Origin: Vibrio tritonius
GTDB lineage: Bacteria; Pseudomonadota; Gammaproteobacteria; Enterobacterales; Vibrionaceae
Assembly (NCBI RefSeq): GCF_001547935.1
Contig: NZ_AP014635.1
Location: 1 to 64,000, forward strand
Direction of reading: 5' to 3'
DNA: 64,000 nucleotides
Position numbers and translations under genes: made by a program. Numbering within the stretch: the first letter of the stretch is position 1; each line of letters starts with the position of its first letter. Under the pieces are notes generated by a model. The model ran no database searches. It was not told where the DNA came from and saw nothing but the letters and a program-made list of their open reading frames with translations. Below, piece by piece: positions 21,130 through 30,481 of this stretch.

Positions 21130-21184
21130 CCATTACTTCCATAACGACTCCAATAAGCATTACTATCCCGATTTTTCTTGGGCT

Positions 21185-21210
21185 TCCCCGTCGAAAGGCG
21201 GGATTTTTTT
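21185..21210 (+). terminator. Intrinsic terminator after the small membrane gene
   Basis: CCCCGTC and GGCGGG form the stem around GAAA, followed by seven T on the plus strand. Confidence 0.85.
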
Positions 21211-21212
21211 AT

Positions 21213-21240
21213 AAAAAAACCACCGATATACGGTGGTTTT
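21213..21240 (-). terminator. Intrinsic terminator of the ilv operon
   Basis: AACCACCG and CGGTGGTT form a stem that, on the minus strand, is followed by a run of T. It lies 18 bases past the ilvA stop and ends the ilvLGMDA transcript. Confidence 0.9.
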
Positions 21241-21258
21241 CACATCAGTAAAAACGAG

Positions 21259-22791
21259 TTACTTGGCTAAGAAGAAACGATAAGACGGGTTGTCGGTTTC
21301 GTCTTTGTATTGGTAGCTCAACTCAACGAGATGCTCTGAAAAACGAGCGAGATCATCGTTAGATAACTCAAATCCACACAGAACGCGACCATAGTCAGCT
21401 CCGTGATTGCGATAGTTGAACAGGCTGATATTCCAATGCGTCCCTAACGTACTCAAGAACTTCAATAATGCGCCTGGGTATTCAGGAAACTCGAAGCTAT
21501 AAAGACGTTCTTGTAGTGGTTTAGACGGTTTGCCACCGATCATATAACGAATGTGCAGCTTGGCCATTTCATCATCAGAAAGGTCTTGGACTGGATAACC
21601 CGCATTATGCAGATCAGCAATGATGCTTTTCAGCTCTTCTTGACCGCCCGCGAGACGAACCCCAACGAAGATATTTGCCAATTGGTCATTGCCATAACGG
21701 TAGTTGAATTCCGTGACGGCACGTTCACCAATAATTTGGCAAAATTCGAAGAAAGCCCCTTTACGTTCTGGAATGGTGACAGCCAAAAGACCTTCACGTT
21801 TTTCACCTAATTCACAGCGTTCAGATACATAACGTAAGCCGTGGAAGTTGGTATTCGCACCGGATAGAACGGTGGCAAGTTTCTTATCAGATAGCTCGTT
21901 TTGTTCTGCGTATTTTTTCAAACCAGCAAGAGCAAGGGCACCGGATGGTTCTGCAATCGCGCGAGTATCTTCGAAAATATCTTTGACGGCTGCGCAGATT
22001 TCATCACTAGAGACACACACGTGACCATCGAGGTATTTTTGGCAAAGACGGAACGTTTCGTCTCCAATTCGTTTCACCGCCACACCATCGGCGAACATGC
22101 TAACTTGATCTAAAACGACCGGTTTGCCCGCATCAAGAGCTGCTTTCAAACAGGCTGAGTCTTCTGGTTCGACAGCGATTACTTTTACTTCTGGCATCAG
22201 TTGTTTGACCAATACCGCGATACCCGCCGCCAAACCACCGCCGCCGACAGGAACGAAGATGTAATCCAAGTTGCTGTTTTGTTGCAGTATTTCTAAGCCA
22301 ATGGTGCCTTGCCCTGCAATCACTAATGGGTGATCGAAAGGTGGAACAAACGTATAACCATTTTCAGCAGCAAGGCGTTCAGCTTCACCTTTGGCTTCAT
22401 CAAAGTTATTACCAAACAGCACAACATTACCGCCAAAGCCTTTTACCGCTGACACTTTAATGTCGGGGGTGGTTTTCGGCATAACGATGGTAGTACGAAT
22501 GCCTAATTTGGATCCCGAAAGGGCCATACCTTGGGCATGGTTGCCTGCGGAGGCGGCAATAACGCCTGCTGCTTTTTGGTCTTCGGTTAGGCTCGAAACC
22601 ATATTGTAAGCACCGCGCAATTTAAATGAGTGAACCGGTTGGCGGTCTTCTCGTTTAATTTGTACTTGGTTGCCAATGCGTTCGGAAAGGCGAGTCATCT
22701 CTTGCAGAGGAGACACATGGGCAACATCGTAAACAGGTGCTTTGATGATTTGGCGCAGATACTCTGCGCCAGTTGGTTTGGATTCGGTCAT
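21259..22791 (-). CDS. ilvA: Threonine deaminase, biosynthetic
   Basis: A 510-residue pyridoxal-phosphate enzyme that converts threonine to 2-oxobutanoate, the committed step of isoleucine synthesis. The catalytic domain (about 1-330) has the cofactor lysine in HSFKLRGAYNM and the glycine-rich phosphate loop PVGGGGLAAGI. Two C-terminal ACT-like regulatory domains (about 335-505) make it the biosynthetic, isoleucine-inhibited form and not the short catabolic TdcB. It is last in the ilv operon, 4 bases after ilvD. Confidence 0.97.
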   Translation of the reverse strand: MTESKPTGAEYLRQIIKAPVYDVAHVSPLQEMTRLSERIGNQVQIKREDRQPVHSFKLRGAYNMVSSLTEDQKAAGVIAASAGNHAQGMALSGSKLGIRTTIVMPKTTPDIKVSAVKGFGGNVVLFGNNFDEAKGEAERLAAENGYTFVPPFDHPLVIAGQGTIGLEILQQNSNLDYIFVPVGGGGLAAGIAVLVKQLMPEVKVIAVEPEDSACLKAALDAGKPVVLDQVSMFADGVAVKRIGDETFRLCQKYLDGHVCVSSDEICAAVKDIFEDTRAIAEPSGALALAGLKKYAEQNELSDKKLATVLSGANTNFHGLRYVSERCELGEKREGLLAVTIPERKGAFFEFCQIIGERAVTEFNYRYGNDQLANIFVGVRLAGGQEELKSIIADLHNAGYPVQDLSDDEMAKLHIRYMIGGKPSKPLQERLYSFEFPEYPGALLKFLSTLGTHWNISLFNYRNHGADYGRVLCGFELSNDDLARFSEHLVELSYQYKDETDNPSYRFFLAK

Positions 22792-22795
22792 GCAC

Positions 22796-24637
22796 TTAGT
22801 CCTCTAATTTGGATTTATCGCGCACGGCTCCTTTGTCAGCACTGGTTGCCATGCTGGCGTACGCTTTAAGTGCGAATGAAACTTCACGTTGGCGAGAAAC
22901 AGGTTTCCAACCAAGTTTGTCTTGTTCGATGCGGCGTTGCTCCAGTTCGTCTTCAGTGACTTGGAGATCTATGGTGCGGTTTGGAATGTCGATAGCGATG
23001 GTATCGCCTGTTTTCACTAGACCGATGATGCCGCCATTGGCTGCTTCAGGTGATGCGTGACCGATAGAAAGACCAGAAGTACCACCAGAGAAACGACCAT
23101 CAGTAAGTAGTGCACACTCTTTACCAAGTCCCATTGATTTTAGGTAAGTGGTTGGGTAAAGCATTTCTTGCATTCCTGGACCACCTTTAGGGCCTTCGTA
23201 GCGAATCACCACAACGTGACCTGCTTTTACTTTGCCACCAAGAATGCCATCAACCGCGTCTTCTTGGCTTTCAAACACGATAGCAGGGCCTGTGAATTTC
23301 AGAATGCTTTCATCAACACCTGCTGTTTTAACAATACAGCCATCCAGTGCGATATTACCTTTAAGAACCGCAAGGCCACCGTCTTGGCTAAAGGCCTTCT
23401 CTTTGGTACGAATACAACCGTCGGCACGGTCATCGTCTAGTGTGTCCCAACGGCAATCTTGCGAGAAGGCTTCAGTAGTACGGATGCCCGCAGGACCTGC
23501 ACGGTAGAAGTCTTTCACTGCTTGAGTGCTGGTTTGCATTACATCGTATTGAGCAAGCTGCTCTTTCATTGATACACCTAGCACGGTTCGAGTCTCATCA
23601 TGCAATAGGCCTGCACGTTGTAGCTCACCTAGAATACCCATTACGCCACCAGCGCGGTGCACGTCTTCCATGTGATATTTCTGAGTCGATGGTGCCACTT
23701 TACATAGGTGAGGCACTTGGCGAGATAGGCGATCAATATCCACCATATCAAAGTCTACGTCACCTTCTTGGGCTGCTGCGAGTAAGTGAAGAACCGTGTT
23801 GGTTGAGCCACCCATAGCGATATCAAGCGCCATCGCGTTTTCAAACGCATCTTTAGAGGCAATGCTACGAGGTAAAGCAGTTTCGTCATCTTGTTCGTAG
23901 TAGCGTTTGGTTAATTCAACAATGCGACGACCGGCACTTAAAAATAGCTCTTTGCGGTCGGCGTGAGTCGCAACCAATGAACCGTTACCTGGTTGAGATA
24001 GACCAAGAGCTTCAGTAAGACAGTTCATTGAGTTTGCGGTAAACATACCAGAACATGAACCACAAGTTGGACAAGCGGAACGTTCTACTTGTTCTACTTG
24101 CTCATCGGTTACGGTTGGATCGGCGCCTTGCTTCATCGCGTCAATAAGGTCGAGTTTGATGATCTGATCAGAAAGCTTGGTTTTGCCTGCTTCCATCGGA
24201 CCGCCAGAAACGAAAATTACTGGGATGTTCAAGCGCATTGACGCCATCAGCATTCCCGGGGTGATTTTGTCACAGTTAGAAATACACACCATGGCATCCG
24301 CGCAGTGCGCATTCACCATGTATTCTACTGAGTCGGCAATCAATTCACGAGAAGGCAGGGAATACAGCATGCCGCCATGACCCATTGCGATACCGTCATC
24401 TACAGCAATGGTGTTGAATTCTTTAGCGATACCACCAGCAGCTTCGATTTCGCGCGCGACCATTTGACCAAGGTCTTTAAGGTGAACGTGGCCTGGTACA
24501 AATTGAGTGAAAGAGTTAACCACAGCGATGATTGGCTTACCAAAATCACCTTCTTTTACACCCGTTGCACGCCAAAGTGCACGTGCACCTGCCATGTTTC
24601 TTCCGTGAGTTGTTGTTGCCGAACGATATTTAGGCAT
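22796..24637 (-). CDS. ilvD: Dihydroxy-acid dehydratase
   Basis: The true start is the ATG at 24637, preceded by AAGGA; it gives 613 residues (E. coli 616). The enzyme dehydrates dihydroxy-acids to the 2-keto acids that precede isoleucine and valine, using an iron-sulfur cluster. Cluster ligands lie in [11 protein letters not shown] and [18 protein letters not shown]. The earlier in-frame start at 24670 would add 11 non-family residues. It sits between ilvM and ilvA, with a 223-base gap before it where ilvE is normally found in related species. Confidence 0.97.
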   Translation of the reverse strand: MPKYRSATTTHGRNMAGARALWRATGVKEGDFGKPIIAVVNSFTQFVPGHVHLKDLGQMVAREIEAAGGIAKEFNTIAVDDGIAMGHGGMLYSLPSRELIADSVEYMVNAHCADAMVCISNCDKITPGMLMASMRLNIPVIFVSGGPMEAGKTKLSDQIIKLDLIDAMKQGADPTVTDEQVEQVERSACPTCGSCSGMFTANSMNCLTEALGLSQPGNGSLVATHADRKELFLSAGRRIVELTKRYYEQDDETALPRSIASKDAFENAMALDIAMGGSTNTVLHLLAAAQEGDVDFDMVDIDRLSRQVPHLCKVAPSTQKYHMEDVHRAGGVMGILGELQRAGLLHDETRTVLGVSMKEQLAQYDVMQTSTQAVKDFYRAGPAGIRTTEAFSQDCRWDTLDDDRADGCIRTKEKAFSQDGGLAVLKGNIALDGCIVKTAGVDESILKFTGPAIVFESQEDAVDGILGGKVKAGHVVVIRYEGPKGGPGMQEMLYPTTYLKSMGLGKECALLTDGRFSGGTSGLSIGHASPEAANGGIIGLVKTGDTIAIDIPNRTIDLQVTEDELEQRRIEQDKLGWKPVSRQREVSFALKAYASMATSADKGAVRDKSKLED

Positions 24638-24860
24638 TGCTTTGTTCCTTGTTAATTTTATGTGGTTCAACCAAGGCAGTTCTATGTTTTGATTGGCTTG
24701 TCTGTGGTTGAACTTTCGTGTTTGCCTGTGCTTTGAGTGCTCGCTTTTAATGCGAGTGAACTGAGTTCCTGCGATATTGCGGACGAACGAAAATCCTCAA
24801 TATAAGTTCACACCTGATGGGGTATTGACCCAAAATCAGGCATGAATAATAGGCACTCCA
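24638..24860 (-). other. Gap between ilvM and ilvD at the usual ilvE position
   Basis: This 223-base stretch has no open reading frame of useful length and no recognisable ilvE remnant. It contains a 9-base inverted repeat (GTTCAACCA at 24665-24673 and TGGTTGAAC at 24705-24713). A further hairpin with the arms CCTGAT and ATCAGG lies close to the ilvM stop, near 24814-24843. These may stabilise or process the polycistronic message. Confidence 0.6.
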
Positions 24861-25145
24861 TTATGCACAAATTTTTTGCTGTAAGTTGTTGTTGGGTAGT
24901 TCATCTATTTTGATCTTAGTGACCTCAACAGTACGCACATCCCACAATTTTTCAATTTGGTTAGTGAGTGTAGTAATCGGTCTGTCGCTATCAACAATGA
25001 TCTCTACACTGGCGATTTTGCTTTCATGGTTCTGAGTGCCAGCGACTTGACGAATAATGAAACCGCGGTGGCGTACGACACGAAGAACACGCTCTAGTAA
25101 TACGGGTTTGTCATCCGCTTTTATGTCGATAAGATATCTTTGCAT
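24861..25145 (-). CDS. ilvM: Acetolactate synthase II small regulatory subunit
   Basis: Starting at ATG 25145, with AGGAG just upstream, the product is 94 residues (E. coli IlvM 87). A longer reading from 25229 would overlap ilvG by over 70 bases and is rejected. It has a single ACT domain (ERVLRVVRHRGFIIRQV, SVEIIVDSDRPITTL) and activates the catalytic subunit IlvG. It lies 10 bases after the ilvG stop, consistent with coupled expression of the two subunits. Confidence 0.94.
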   Translation of the reverse strand: MQRYLIDIKADDKPVLLERVLRVVRHRGFIIRQVAGTQNHESKIASVEIIVDSDRPITTLTNQIEKLWDVRTVEVTKIKIDELPNNNLQQKICA

Positions 25146-25155
25146 TTTCTTTCTC

Positions 25156-26802
25156 CTACGTGTTTTCCAACATGTCGCTATTTGATGCACCTGGTGGAAC
25201 AAGCGGCCATACGTTTTCTTCTTCGTCAATTTCTACGTGCAGTAGATACGCAGTTTTACTTGCTAGCATCTCTTTTAGCGCTGGCTCAACTTCTTCTTTC
25301 TTGGTAATGGTTTTACCTGGAATGTTGAAGGCTTTCGCTAGCATCACGAAATCAGGGTTGTCATCAAGAATGGTTTCGCTATGGCGTCCATCAAAGAACA
25401 GTGATTGCCACTGGCGTACCATGCCCAAACGTTGGTTGTTAAGCAGTACCATTTTTACTGGGATTTGACGACGTTTTAAGGTGCCTAGCTCTTGTACGTT
25501 CATCATAAAAGAGCCATCACCTGAGATAAGGATAGATTGATCTTCAGGACGTGCTACAGCAGCTCCCATTGCCGCCGGTAACCCAAAGCCCATGGTGCCT
25601 AGACCTGCAGAAGAGATAAAGTTTTGCGGTTCACGAGGTTGAATATGCTGTGCTGACCACATTTGGTGTTGGCCCACATCGGTCGATACCATGGCAGAAT
25701 CCGGCATCATATCGGATAGCTGTTTTAGTAGCAGTGGGGCATAAATAGCATCACCTGGGTGGTCGTAACGCCATTGGTGTTCTTGACGCAATTCTGAGCA
25801 GTGTTGCAACCAAGAGGCGATGTCATGAGTTAATTCTAGTTGGGGAAGAATCAGGTTAATGTCGCCACGTAAGGCCGCATTAGCGTGACGAAGTTTATTG
25901 AATTCAGCCGCATCAATATCCAGATGAATGACTTTGGCTTCAGGCGCAAAGGTATCTAATTTGCCTGTCACTCGGTCGTCAAAACGTGCCCCTACTACGA
26001 TTAACAGGTCACTCTCCTGTACCACCAAGTTTGCTGCTTTAGTTCCGTGCATACCCAGCATACCTAAGTAATTAGGATTATGACGATCAATGGTGCCTAG
26101 CCCTTTTAAAGTGCTCACTGATGGCATTGGATTGGCCGTAAGAAACTGACGAACGGTGTCAGTTGCATGAGCCAATTGTACGCCGCCACCTACATAAAGA
26201 ACCGGACGCTGGCTTTTGCCTAACATCTCTTGAGCTTGTGCAAGTTGCAGATCATCGACTACAGGGGTAGCTGGTGGTGTAAATGCTGGAATATGTTCGG
26301 CAGGGGATTGAGCTAATTGGACATCTTTAGCGATATCAACGATAACAGGACCTGGTCGGCCGGCCTGAGCAACTTCAAAAGCTTCTGCAAGAGTGGGAGC
26401 GAGTTCATTAATATCGGTAACAAGGTAACTGTGTTTGGTACAGGAAAGGGACATACCGATAACGTCCATTTCTTGAAAAGCGTCGGTACCAATGTGGGAG
26501 CTGGCGACTTGACCGGTGATGGCGACGAGAGGAACGGAATCAAGAAATGCATCGGCTAAACCTGTGACTAAGTTGGTCGCGCCTGGTCCTGAGGTTGCCA
26601 TGCAAACCGCCACTTTCTGTGTGGCCCTTGCCATACCTATAGCCGCCATTGCAGCTCCCTGCTCATGACGACATAGAACGTGTTCTACACCACCATCGTA
26701 CAGCGCATCATAGATTGGCATGATGGCACCGCCGGGGTATCCAAAAACGGTTTGAATCCCCTGTTGCTTTAGGGCTGCAACGACTAATTGTGCTCCGGTC
26801 AT
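25156..26802 (-). CDS. ilvG: Acetolactate synthase II large catalytic subunit
   Basis: A 548-residue thiamine-diphosphate enzyme that condenses two pyruvates, or pyruvate and 2-oxobutanoate, in the first shared step of valine and isoleucine synthesis. The N-terminal domain has [14 protein letters not shown] and the catalytic glutamate in [11 protein letters not shown]. The C-terminal domain has the cofactor motif starting [12 protein letters not shown]. The gene is intact, unlike the frameshifted ilvG of E. coli K-12. It follows the ilvL leader peptide and attenuator, and pairs with ilvM. Confidence 0.97.
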   Translation of the reverse strand: MTGAQLVVAALKQQGIQTVFGYPGGAIMPIYDALYDGGVEHVLCRHEQGAAMAAIGMARATQKVAVCMATSGPGATNLVTGLADAFLDSVPLVAITGQVASSHIGTDAFQEMDVIGMSLSCTKHSYLVTDINELAPTLAEAFEVAQAGRPGPVIVDIAKDVQLAQSPAEHIPAFTPPATPVVDDLQLAQAQEMLGKSQRPVLYVGGGVQLAHATDTVRQFLTANPMPSVSTLKGLGTIDRHNPNYLGMLGMHGTKAANLVVQESDLLIVVGARFDDRVTGKLDTFAPEAKVIHLDIDAAEFNKLRHANAALRGDINLILPQLELTHDIASWLQHCSELRQEHQWRYDHPGDAIYAPLLLKQLSDMMPDSAMVSTDVGQHQMWSAQHIQPREPQNFISSAGLGTMGFGLPAAMGAAVARPEDQSILISGDGSFMMNVQELGTLKRRQIPVKMVLLNNQRLGMVRQWQSLFFDGRHSETILDDNPDFVMLAKAFNIPGKTITKKEEVEPALKEMLASKTAYLLHVEIDEEENVWPLVPPGASNSDMLENT

Positions 26803-26890
26803 CGTGCCTCCCCATTACTACACTGCGGCGTGTAGTGTTTTGTTGTGTTGTGTTTGCACTTCATGTGCCACTCCCATTCTTCCGATTCTT

Positions 26891-26911
26891 TCTGACCAAG
26901 TATTGGTCAGA
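26891..26911. repeat. Perfect palindrome between the ilv attenuator and ilvG
   Basis: TCTGACCAA (26891-26899) and TTGGTCAGA (26903-26911) form 9-base arms around a 3-base loop. It lies in the transcript after the attenuator terminator and before the ilvG ribosome-binding site. It could be an mRNA hairpin, a processing site or a protein-binding palindrome. It lacks a T-run on the ilv strand, so it is not a second terminator. Confidence 0.7.
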
Positions 26912-26940
26912 TTGGCTATTTTATGTCTGTATTTAGTTGT

Positions 26941-26979
26941 AAAAAAACCCCCGGACTTTTCAGTGCGGGGGTTTTAAAA
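26941..26979 (-). terminator. ilv operon attenuator terminator
   Basis: Minus-strand stem of CCCCCGCACTG against AGTCCGGGGG, followed by seven T. It lies directly after the ilvL stop codon. When charged branched-chain tRNAs are plentiful, the ribosome completes ilvL and this stem ends transcription before ilvG. Confidence 0.92.
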
Positions 26980-26988
26980 TTTGGTGGT

Positions 26989-27078
26989 TTATCTAGCGCC
27001 CACAAGCCCCCGCGCGGTGCCAATAATGACCACGAGAATAAGGCTAATAATAGAGAGGTTGTGTGCGTTAAAAATCAT
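26989..27078 (-). CDS. ilvL: ilv operon leader peptide IlvL
   Basis: A 29-residue open reading frame on the minus strand, from ATG at 27078 to TAA at 26989. It reads MIFNAHNLSIISLI, then LVVIIGTARGLVGAR. Isoleucine, leucine and valine make up about 13 of 29 residues, and the run SIISLILVVII is the expected ribosome-stalling region. It is followed immediately by the terminator at 26941-26979. This is the standard attenuation arrangement of ilvGMEDA operons. It is not similar to E. coli IlvL residue by residue, as is normal for leader peptides. Confidence 0.92.
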   Translation of the reverse strand: MIFNAHNLSIISLILVVIIGTARGLVGAR

Positions 27079-27285
27079 TCTGTTTTTTTCTTAAATTGCT
27101 GTGATGTTGTTAAGAAATATCCTGTAGCCATAGTGGTATCACATTGTTCTGTTATCTGACAAGCAAAAACTCATTCTTTTTTCATATTAATTTATCGTCT
27201 CCTTTGGGTATATAACTATAAGTGGCGATATGAATAATGACGTATCTATTCGCTGAATGCTTTTTAATCAATAGGTAATGTGTTT

Positions 27286-28809
27286 ATGGGACTGGCGATT
27301 ATCCACAGTCGAGCAAGTGTTGGGGTAGAAGCCCCTTCTGTTACTGTGGAAGTGCATATCAGCAATGGTATGCCTGGGTTTACCCTTGTGGGGCTTCCGG
27401 AAACCACAGTAAAAGAGTCGCGTGATCGAGTGCGCAGTGCCATTGTTAACTCCAATTTTGAGTTTCCCGCCAAAAGAATCACGGTCAATTTGGCACCTGC
27501 GGATCTTCCTAAAGAGGGAGGTCGTTTTGATCTGCCAATTGCATTAGGGATTTTGGCTGCGGCAGAACAAATTCCGGCAACTCATTTAGATGGCTATGAG
27601 TTTTTAGGGGAGCTAGCACTGTCGGGCGATTTACGTCCAGTGAAGGGCGTGTTGCCTGCTGCTCTAGCGGCTAACCGCGAGAAGCGCTGTTTAATTGTTC
27701 CAGATGAAAATGGCGATCAAGCCGCGTTAGTTGGTAAGGATACCCATAAGTCGGCGCAAACTCTTTTAGATGTGTGCGCGCAGTTATGCGGACAGAAAAA
27801 CTTATCGTTGTTTCAAACCAATACGCCGATAACAGCATCCGACTCAACGCGAGACTTGCAAGATATTATTGGTCAGCAACAAGGCAAGCGAGCTTTGGAA
27901 ATTGCTGCAGCAGGTAATCATAATTTGCTTTTTCTGGGGCCTCCTGGCACAGGGAAAACCATGTTGGCTTCGCGCCTTTGCGATCTGTTACCACAAATGA
28001 GTGATGATGAAGCGATGGAAACTGCGTCAGTTGCATCCCTTACTCAGCAAGAGATCAATCAACATAACTGGAAGCAGAGACCGTTTCGTGCTCCCCATCA
28101 TTCAAGTTCCATGGCTGCTTTGGTTGGGGGAGGAACCATCCCCAGGCCCGGAGAGATTTCTCTCGCGCACAATGGATTGCTCTTTTTAGATGAAATGCCA
28201 GAGTTTGAGCGTAAGGTGCTCGATTCACTGCGTGAGCCGCTTGAGTCAGGAGAAATCATCATTTCACGAGCGCAGGGTAAAACACGGTTTCCAGCTCGTT
28301 TTCAGCTAGTGGGTGCACTCAATCCTAGTCCTACAGGCTATTATGAGGGCAATCAGGCACGAGCTAATCCGCAGGTGATTCTGCGCTACTTGAGTCGTTT
28401 ATCTGGTCCATTACTGGATCGCTTTGATATGTCGATTGAGATACCGGCGCTTCCCAAAGGTACATTGGCCAATGGTGGTGACCGCGGTGAATCTACTCAA
28501 GAAGTTCGACAGAGAGTGCTTGAGGCTCGCGAGGTGATGCTCGAGCGTTCGGGTAAGGTCAATGCGCTACTGCAAAGTCGAGAGATTGAACGCTATTGCC
28601 AGCTAGAAAAAGCCGATGCGGAATTTTTAGAAAGCGCGTTACATCGGCTGGGACTCTCTATTCGGGCTTATCATCGCATTATCAAGGTGGCGCGCACGAT
28701 TGCCGATTTGCAGGGCGAGGATCGAATTCAACGAGTACATCTGGCTGAAGCACTTGGTTACCGAGCAATGGATAGGTTGTTGAAGCAGTTAACCGCACAG
28801 TCAATCTAG
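27286..28809 (+). CDS. comM: Mg-chelatase-family ATPase ComM
   Basis: From the ATG at 27286 (a GTG two codons upstream is less likely) the product is 507 residues. ComM (YifB in E. coli) is a hexameric AAA+ helicase that promotes branch migration during integration of DNA in natural transformation. The N-terminal Lon-protease-like domain contains GLPETTVKESRDRVRSA. The AAA+ domain has Walker A GPPGTGKTM near residues 218-226, Walker B LLFLDEMPEF and a C-terminal Mg-chelatase helical domain. It is divergent from the ilv operon. With dprA at 40495 it gives this window two competence recombination factors. Confidence 0.95.
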   Translation: MGLAIIHSRASVGVEAPSVTVEVHISNGMPGFTLVGLPETTVKESRDRVRSAIVNSNFEFPAKRITVNLAPADLPKEGGRFDLPIALGILAAAEQIPATHLDGYEFLGELALSGDLRPVKGVLPAALAANREKRCLIVPDENGDQAALVGKDTHKSAQTLLDVCAQLCGQKNLSLFQTNTPITASDSTRDLQDIIGQQQGKRALEIAAAGNHNLLFLGPPGTGKTMLASRLCDLLPQMSDDEAMETASVASLTQQEINQHNWKQRPFRAPHHSSSMAALVGGGTIPRPGEISLAHNGLLFLDEMPEFERKVLDSLREPLESGEIIISRAQGKTRFPARFQLVGALNPSPTGYYEGNQARANPQVILRYLSRLSGPLLDRFDMSIEIPALPKGTLANGGDRGESTQEVRQRVLEAREVMLERSGKVNALLQSREIERYCQLEKADAEFLESALHRLGLSIRAYHRIIKVARTIADLQGEDRIQRVHLAEALGYRAMDRLLKQLTAQSI

Positions 28810-28898
28810 TTGTCTGACCATCGAAAGAAACATTTCATAAAAGGATTAAGCTAGTATAATTACACGCTGTTTTTTTGTTCGCTCCTTGTAGTTGTATT

Positions 28899-29783
28899 AT
28901 GCTGGCTTACCCTCTTTTAGTTATCAATGTGTTATTGGTGTTGCTTAACACGGCAGTTAACTCGTTAATTATCTGCCTGATTGCGATCATCAAGTTATTC
29001 TTGCCAACCGCAAAAATGAAAATCTGGGCAACTCGAGCCGCAGATAAATCGATGTGGCTATGGGCAACCGTCAATACTGGCATACTTGCGCTTTCTAACC
29101 GTGTCGAGTGGGAGATTGAGGGGTTAGATGAGCTAAAAAAAGATGGCTGGTATTTGATGATCAGTAACCACCTGAGCTGGACAGATATTGTTGTGCTTTG
29201 CAGTGTGTTTAAAGATCGCATACCAATGCCTAAATTTTTTCTAAAACAACAATTGTTGTACGTTCCCTTTGTTGGAATGGCGTGTTGGGCTTTGGATATG
29301 CCCTTTATGCGTCGTTATTCTCGAGAGTATTTGTTGCGTCATCCTGAAAAACGCGGCCAAGATTTAGAGACCACGCGTCGCTCGTGCAGCAAGTTTAAAT
29401 ACAACCCAACGACGGTAGTGAACTACGTTGAAGGTACTCGGTTTACCCCAGAGAAGCGCCGGCAAACTCGTTCTTCATATCAACATTTGTTGCAGCCAAA
29501 AACCGGTGGTATTGCCTATACTTTGGCGGCCATGGGAGAGCAGTTTGAGAACATCATTGATGTCACCTTGGCGTATCCTGATAACTTGGATAAACCATTT
29601 CGCGACATGTTGATGGGAAGAATGAAGCGCATTGTGGTGAAGGTGAAAATCCTACCGATGGACGAGCAAGTGACGGGCGATTACTTTAATGACAAGCAGT
29701 ATAAGCGCCAGTTTAACCAGTGGTTGAACACCGTTTGGGAAGGAAAAGACGCCACGCTAAAAACCATTCATAAAACACATTAA
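28899..29783 (+). CDS. yihG: Acyltransferase of the YihG (PlsC-like) family
   Basis: From ATG 28899 the product is 294 residues. Membrane helices at the N-terminus (LLVINVLLVLLNTAVNSLIICLIAIIKLF) precede a PlsC acyltransferase domain. Its HxxxxD motif is NHLSWTD, near residue 90, and its substrate motif is EGTRFTPEK. E. coli YihG is a 1-acyl-glycerol-3-phosphate acyltransferase-like inner-membrane enzyme thought to shape phospholipid acyl chains. The start used avoids an upstream TTG. It lies between comM and the convergent dsbA, as in other vibrios. Confidence 0.88.
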   Translation: MLAYPLLVINVLLVLLNTAVNSLIICLIAIIKLFLPTAKMKIWATRAADKSMWLWATVNTGILALSNRVEWEIEGLDELKKDGWYLMISNHLSWTDIVVLCSVFKDRIPMPKFFLKQQLLYVPFVGMACWALDMPFMRRYSREYLLRHPEKRGQDLETTRRSCSKFKYNPTTVVNYVEGTRFTPEKRRQTRSSYQHLLQPKTGGIAYTLAAMGEQFENIIDVTLAYPDNLDKPFRDMLMGRMKRIVVKVKILPMDEQVTGDYFNDKQYKRQFNQWLNTVWEGKDATLKTIHKTH

Positions 29784-29792
29784 AATCCAAAG

Positions 29793-29819
29793 AAAAGGGA
29801 GCCTATGGCTCCCTTTTTT
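29793..29819. terminator. Bidirectional terminator between yihG and dsbA
   Basis: AAGGGAGCC and GGCTCCCTT form the stem, with TAT in the loop and T-runs on both strands. It serves yihG on the plus strand and dsbA on the minus strand. Confidence 0.9.
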
Positions 29820-29841
29820 AATCGGTTAACTTTGTGACCAC

Positions 29842-30441
29842 TTACTTTTTAAGCAAGTAGTTTACGAGATCGTAGAATTCATCAATGGATTTTAAGCTGC
29901 CCATTTCTACTAAGTATTGGTTGTTTACCACAATAGAAGGAACACCTTGCAAGCCTTTTGCTTGGAAGTCTTTATCGCCGCGACGAGCCATTGAATCTAC
30001 CGCGAAGCCGTTAAATGCATCATCAAATTTCTTACCATCAACCCCATGATCAACGAATATTTGACGTAGCTCTTCGACATTTTTTGGTGCATTACGTTGA
30101 TTATGAATACGGTCAAACATCACAGGAATCATTTTGTCTTTAACATTCAATGCAACCATAGTCGCAAAGGCTTTGCTCATGTTAAAGCCCATGTTACCGC
30201 CCATAAAAGAAACGTGGTTTTTCTCGAGTTTCACACCGTCAGGAAGGTGGCTATCAAGTTTTGAAATGATAGGTTCAAAGGCATTACAGTGTGGGCAGTA
30301 GAATGAGAAAAATTCTACAACACTAGGTTGTGTTGAGTGAGGTTGATCGAGAACCTTGTAGTTCACATCTTCCTTATACTGAGCAGCATATGCCGATACG
30401 CTCAACATGAGAGTTGCAACGAGTGCAAACAGCTTTTTCAT
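29842..30441 (-). CDS. dsbA: Thiol:disulfide interchange protein DsbA
   Basis: From ATG 30441 (GGAG ribosome-binding site) the product is 199 residues. The signal peptide [19 protein letters not shown] is cleaved before AQYKED. The active site is CPHC in FYCPHCNAF, the classic oxidising DsbA motif, and the cis-proline is in GVPSIVV. DsbA introduces disulfide bonds into periplasmic proteins and is reoxidised by DsbB. In vibrios it is needed for folding of many secreted virulence and surface proteins. It lies 40 bases after srkA and is probably co-transcribed with it. Confidence 0.96.
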   Translation of the reverse strand: MKKLFALVATLMLSVSAYAAQYKEDVNYKVLDQPHSTQPSVVEFFSFYCPHCNAFEPIISKLDSHLPDGVKLEKNHVSFMGGNMGFNMSKAFATMVALNVKDKMIPVMFDRIHNQRNAPKNVEELRQIFVDHGVDGKKFDDAFNGFAVDSMARRGDKDFQAKGLQGVPSIVVNNQYLVEMGSLKSIDEFYDLVNYLLKK

Positions 30442-30481
30442 CAGGTTCTCCATTATCTTTATCTTTGTCGACTAAAATGTA

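Noticed and set aside
24661..24860. A possible decayed ilvE fragment
   Set aside because: No frame longer than a few codons shows any ilvE-like motif; only short hairpins are seen.
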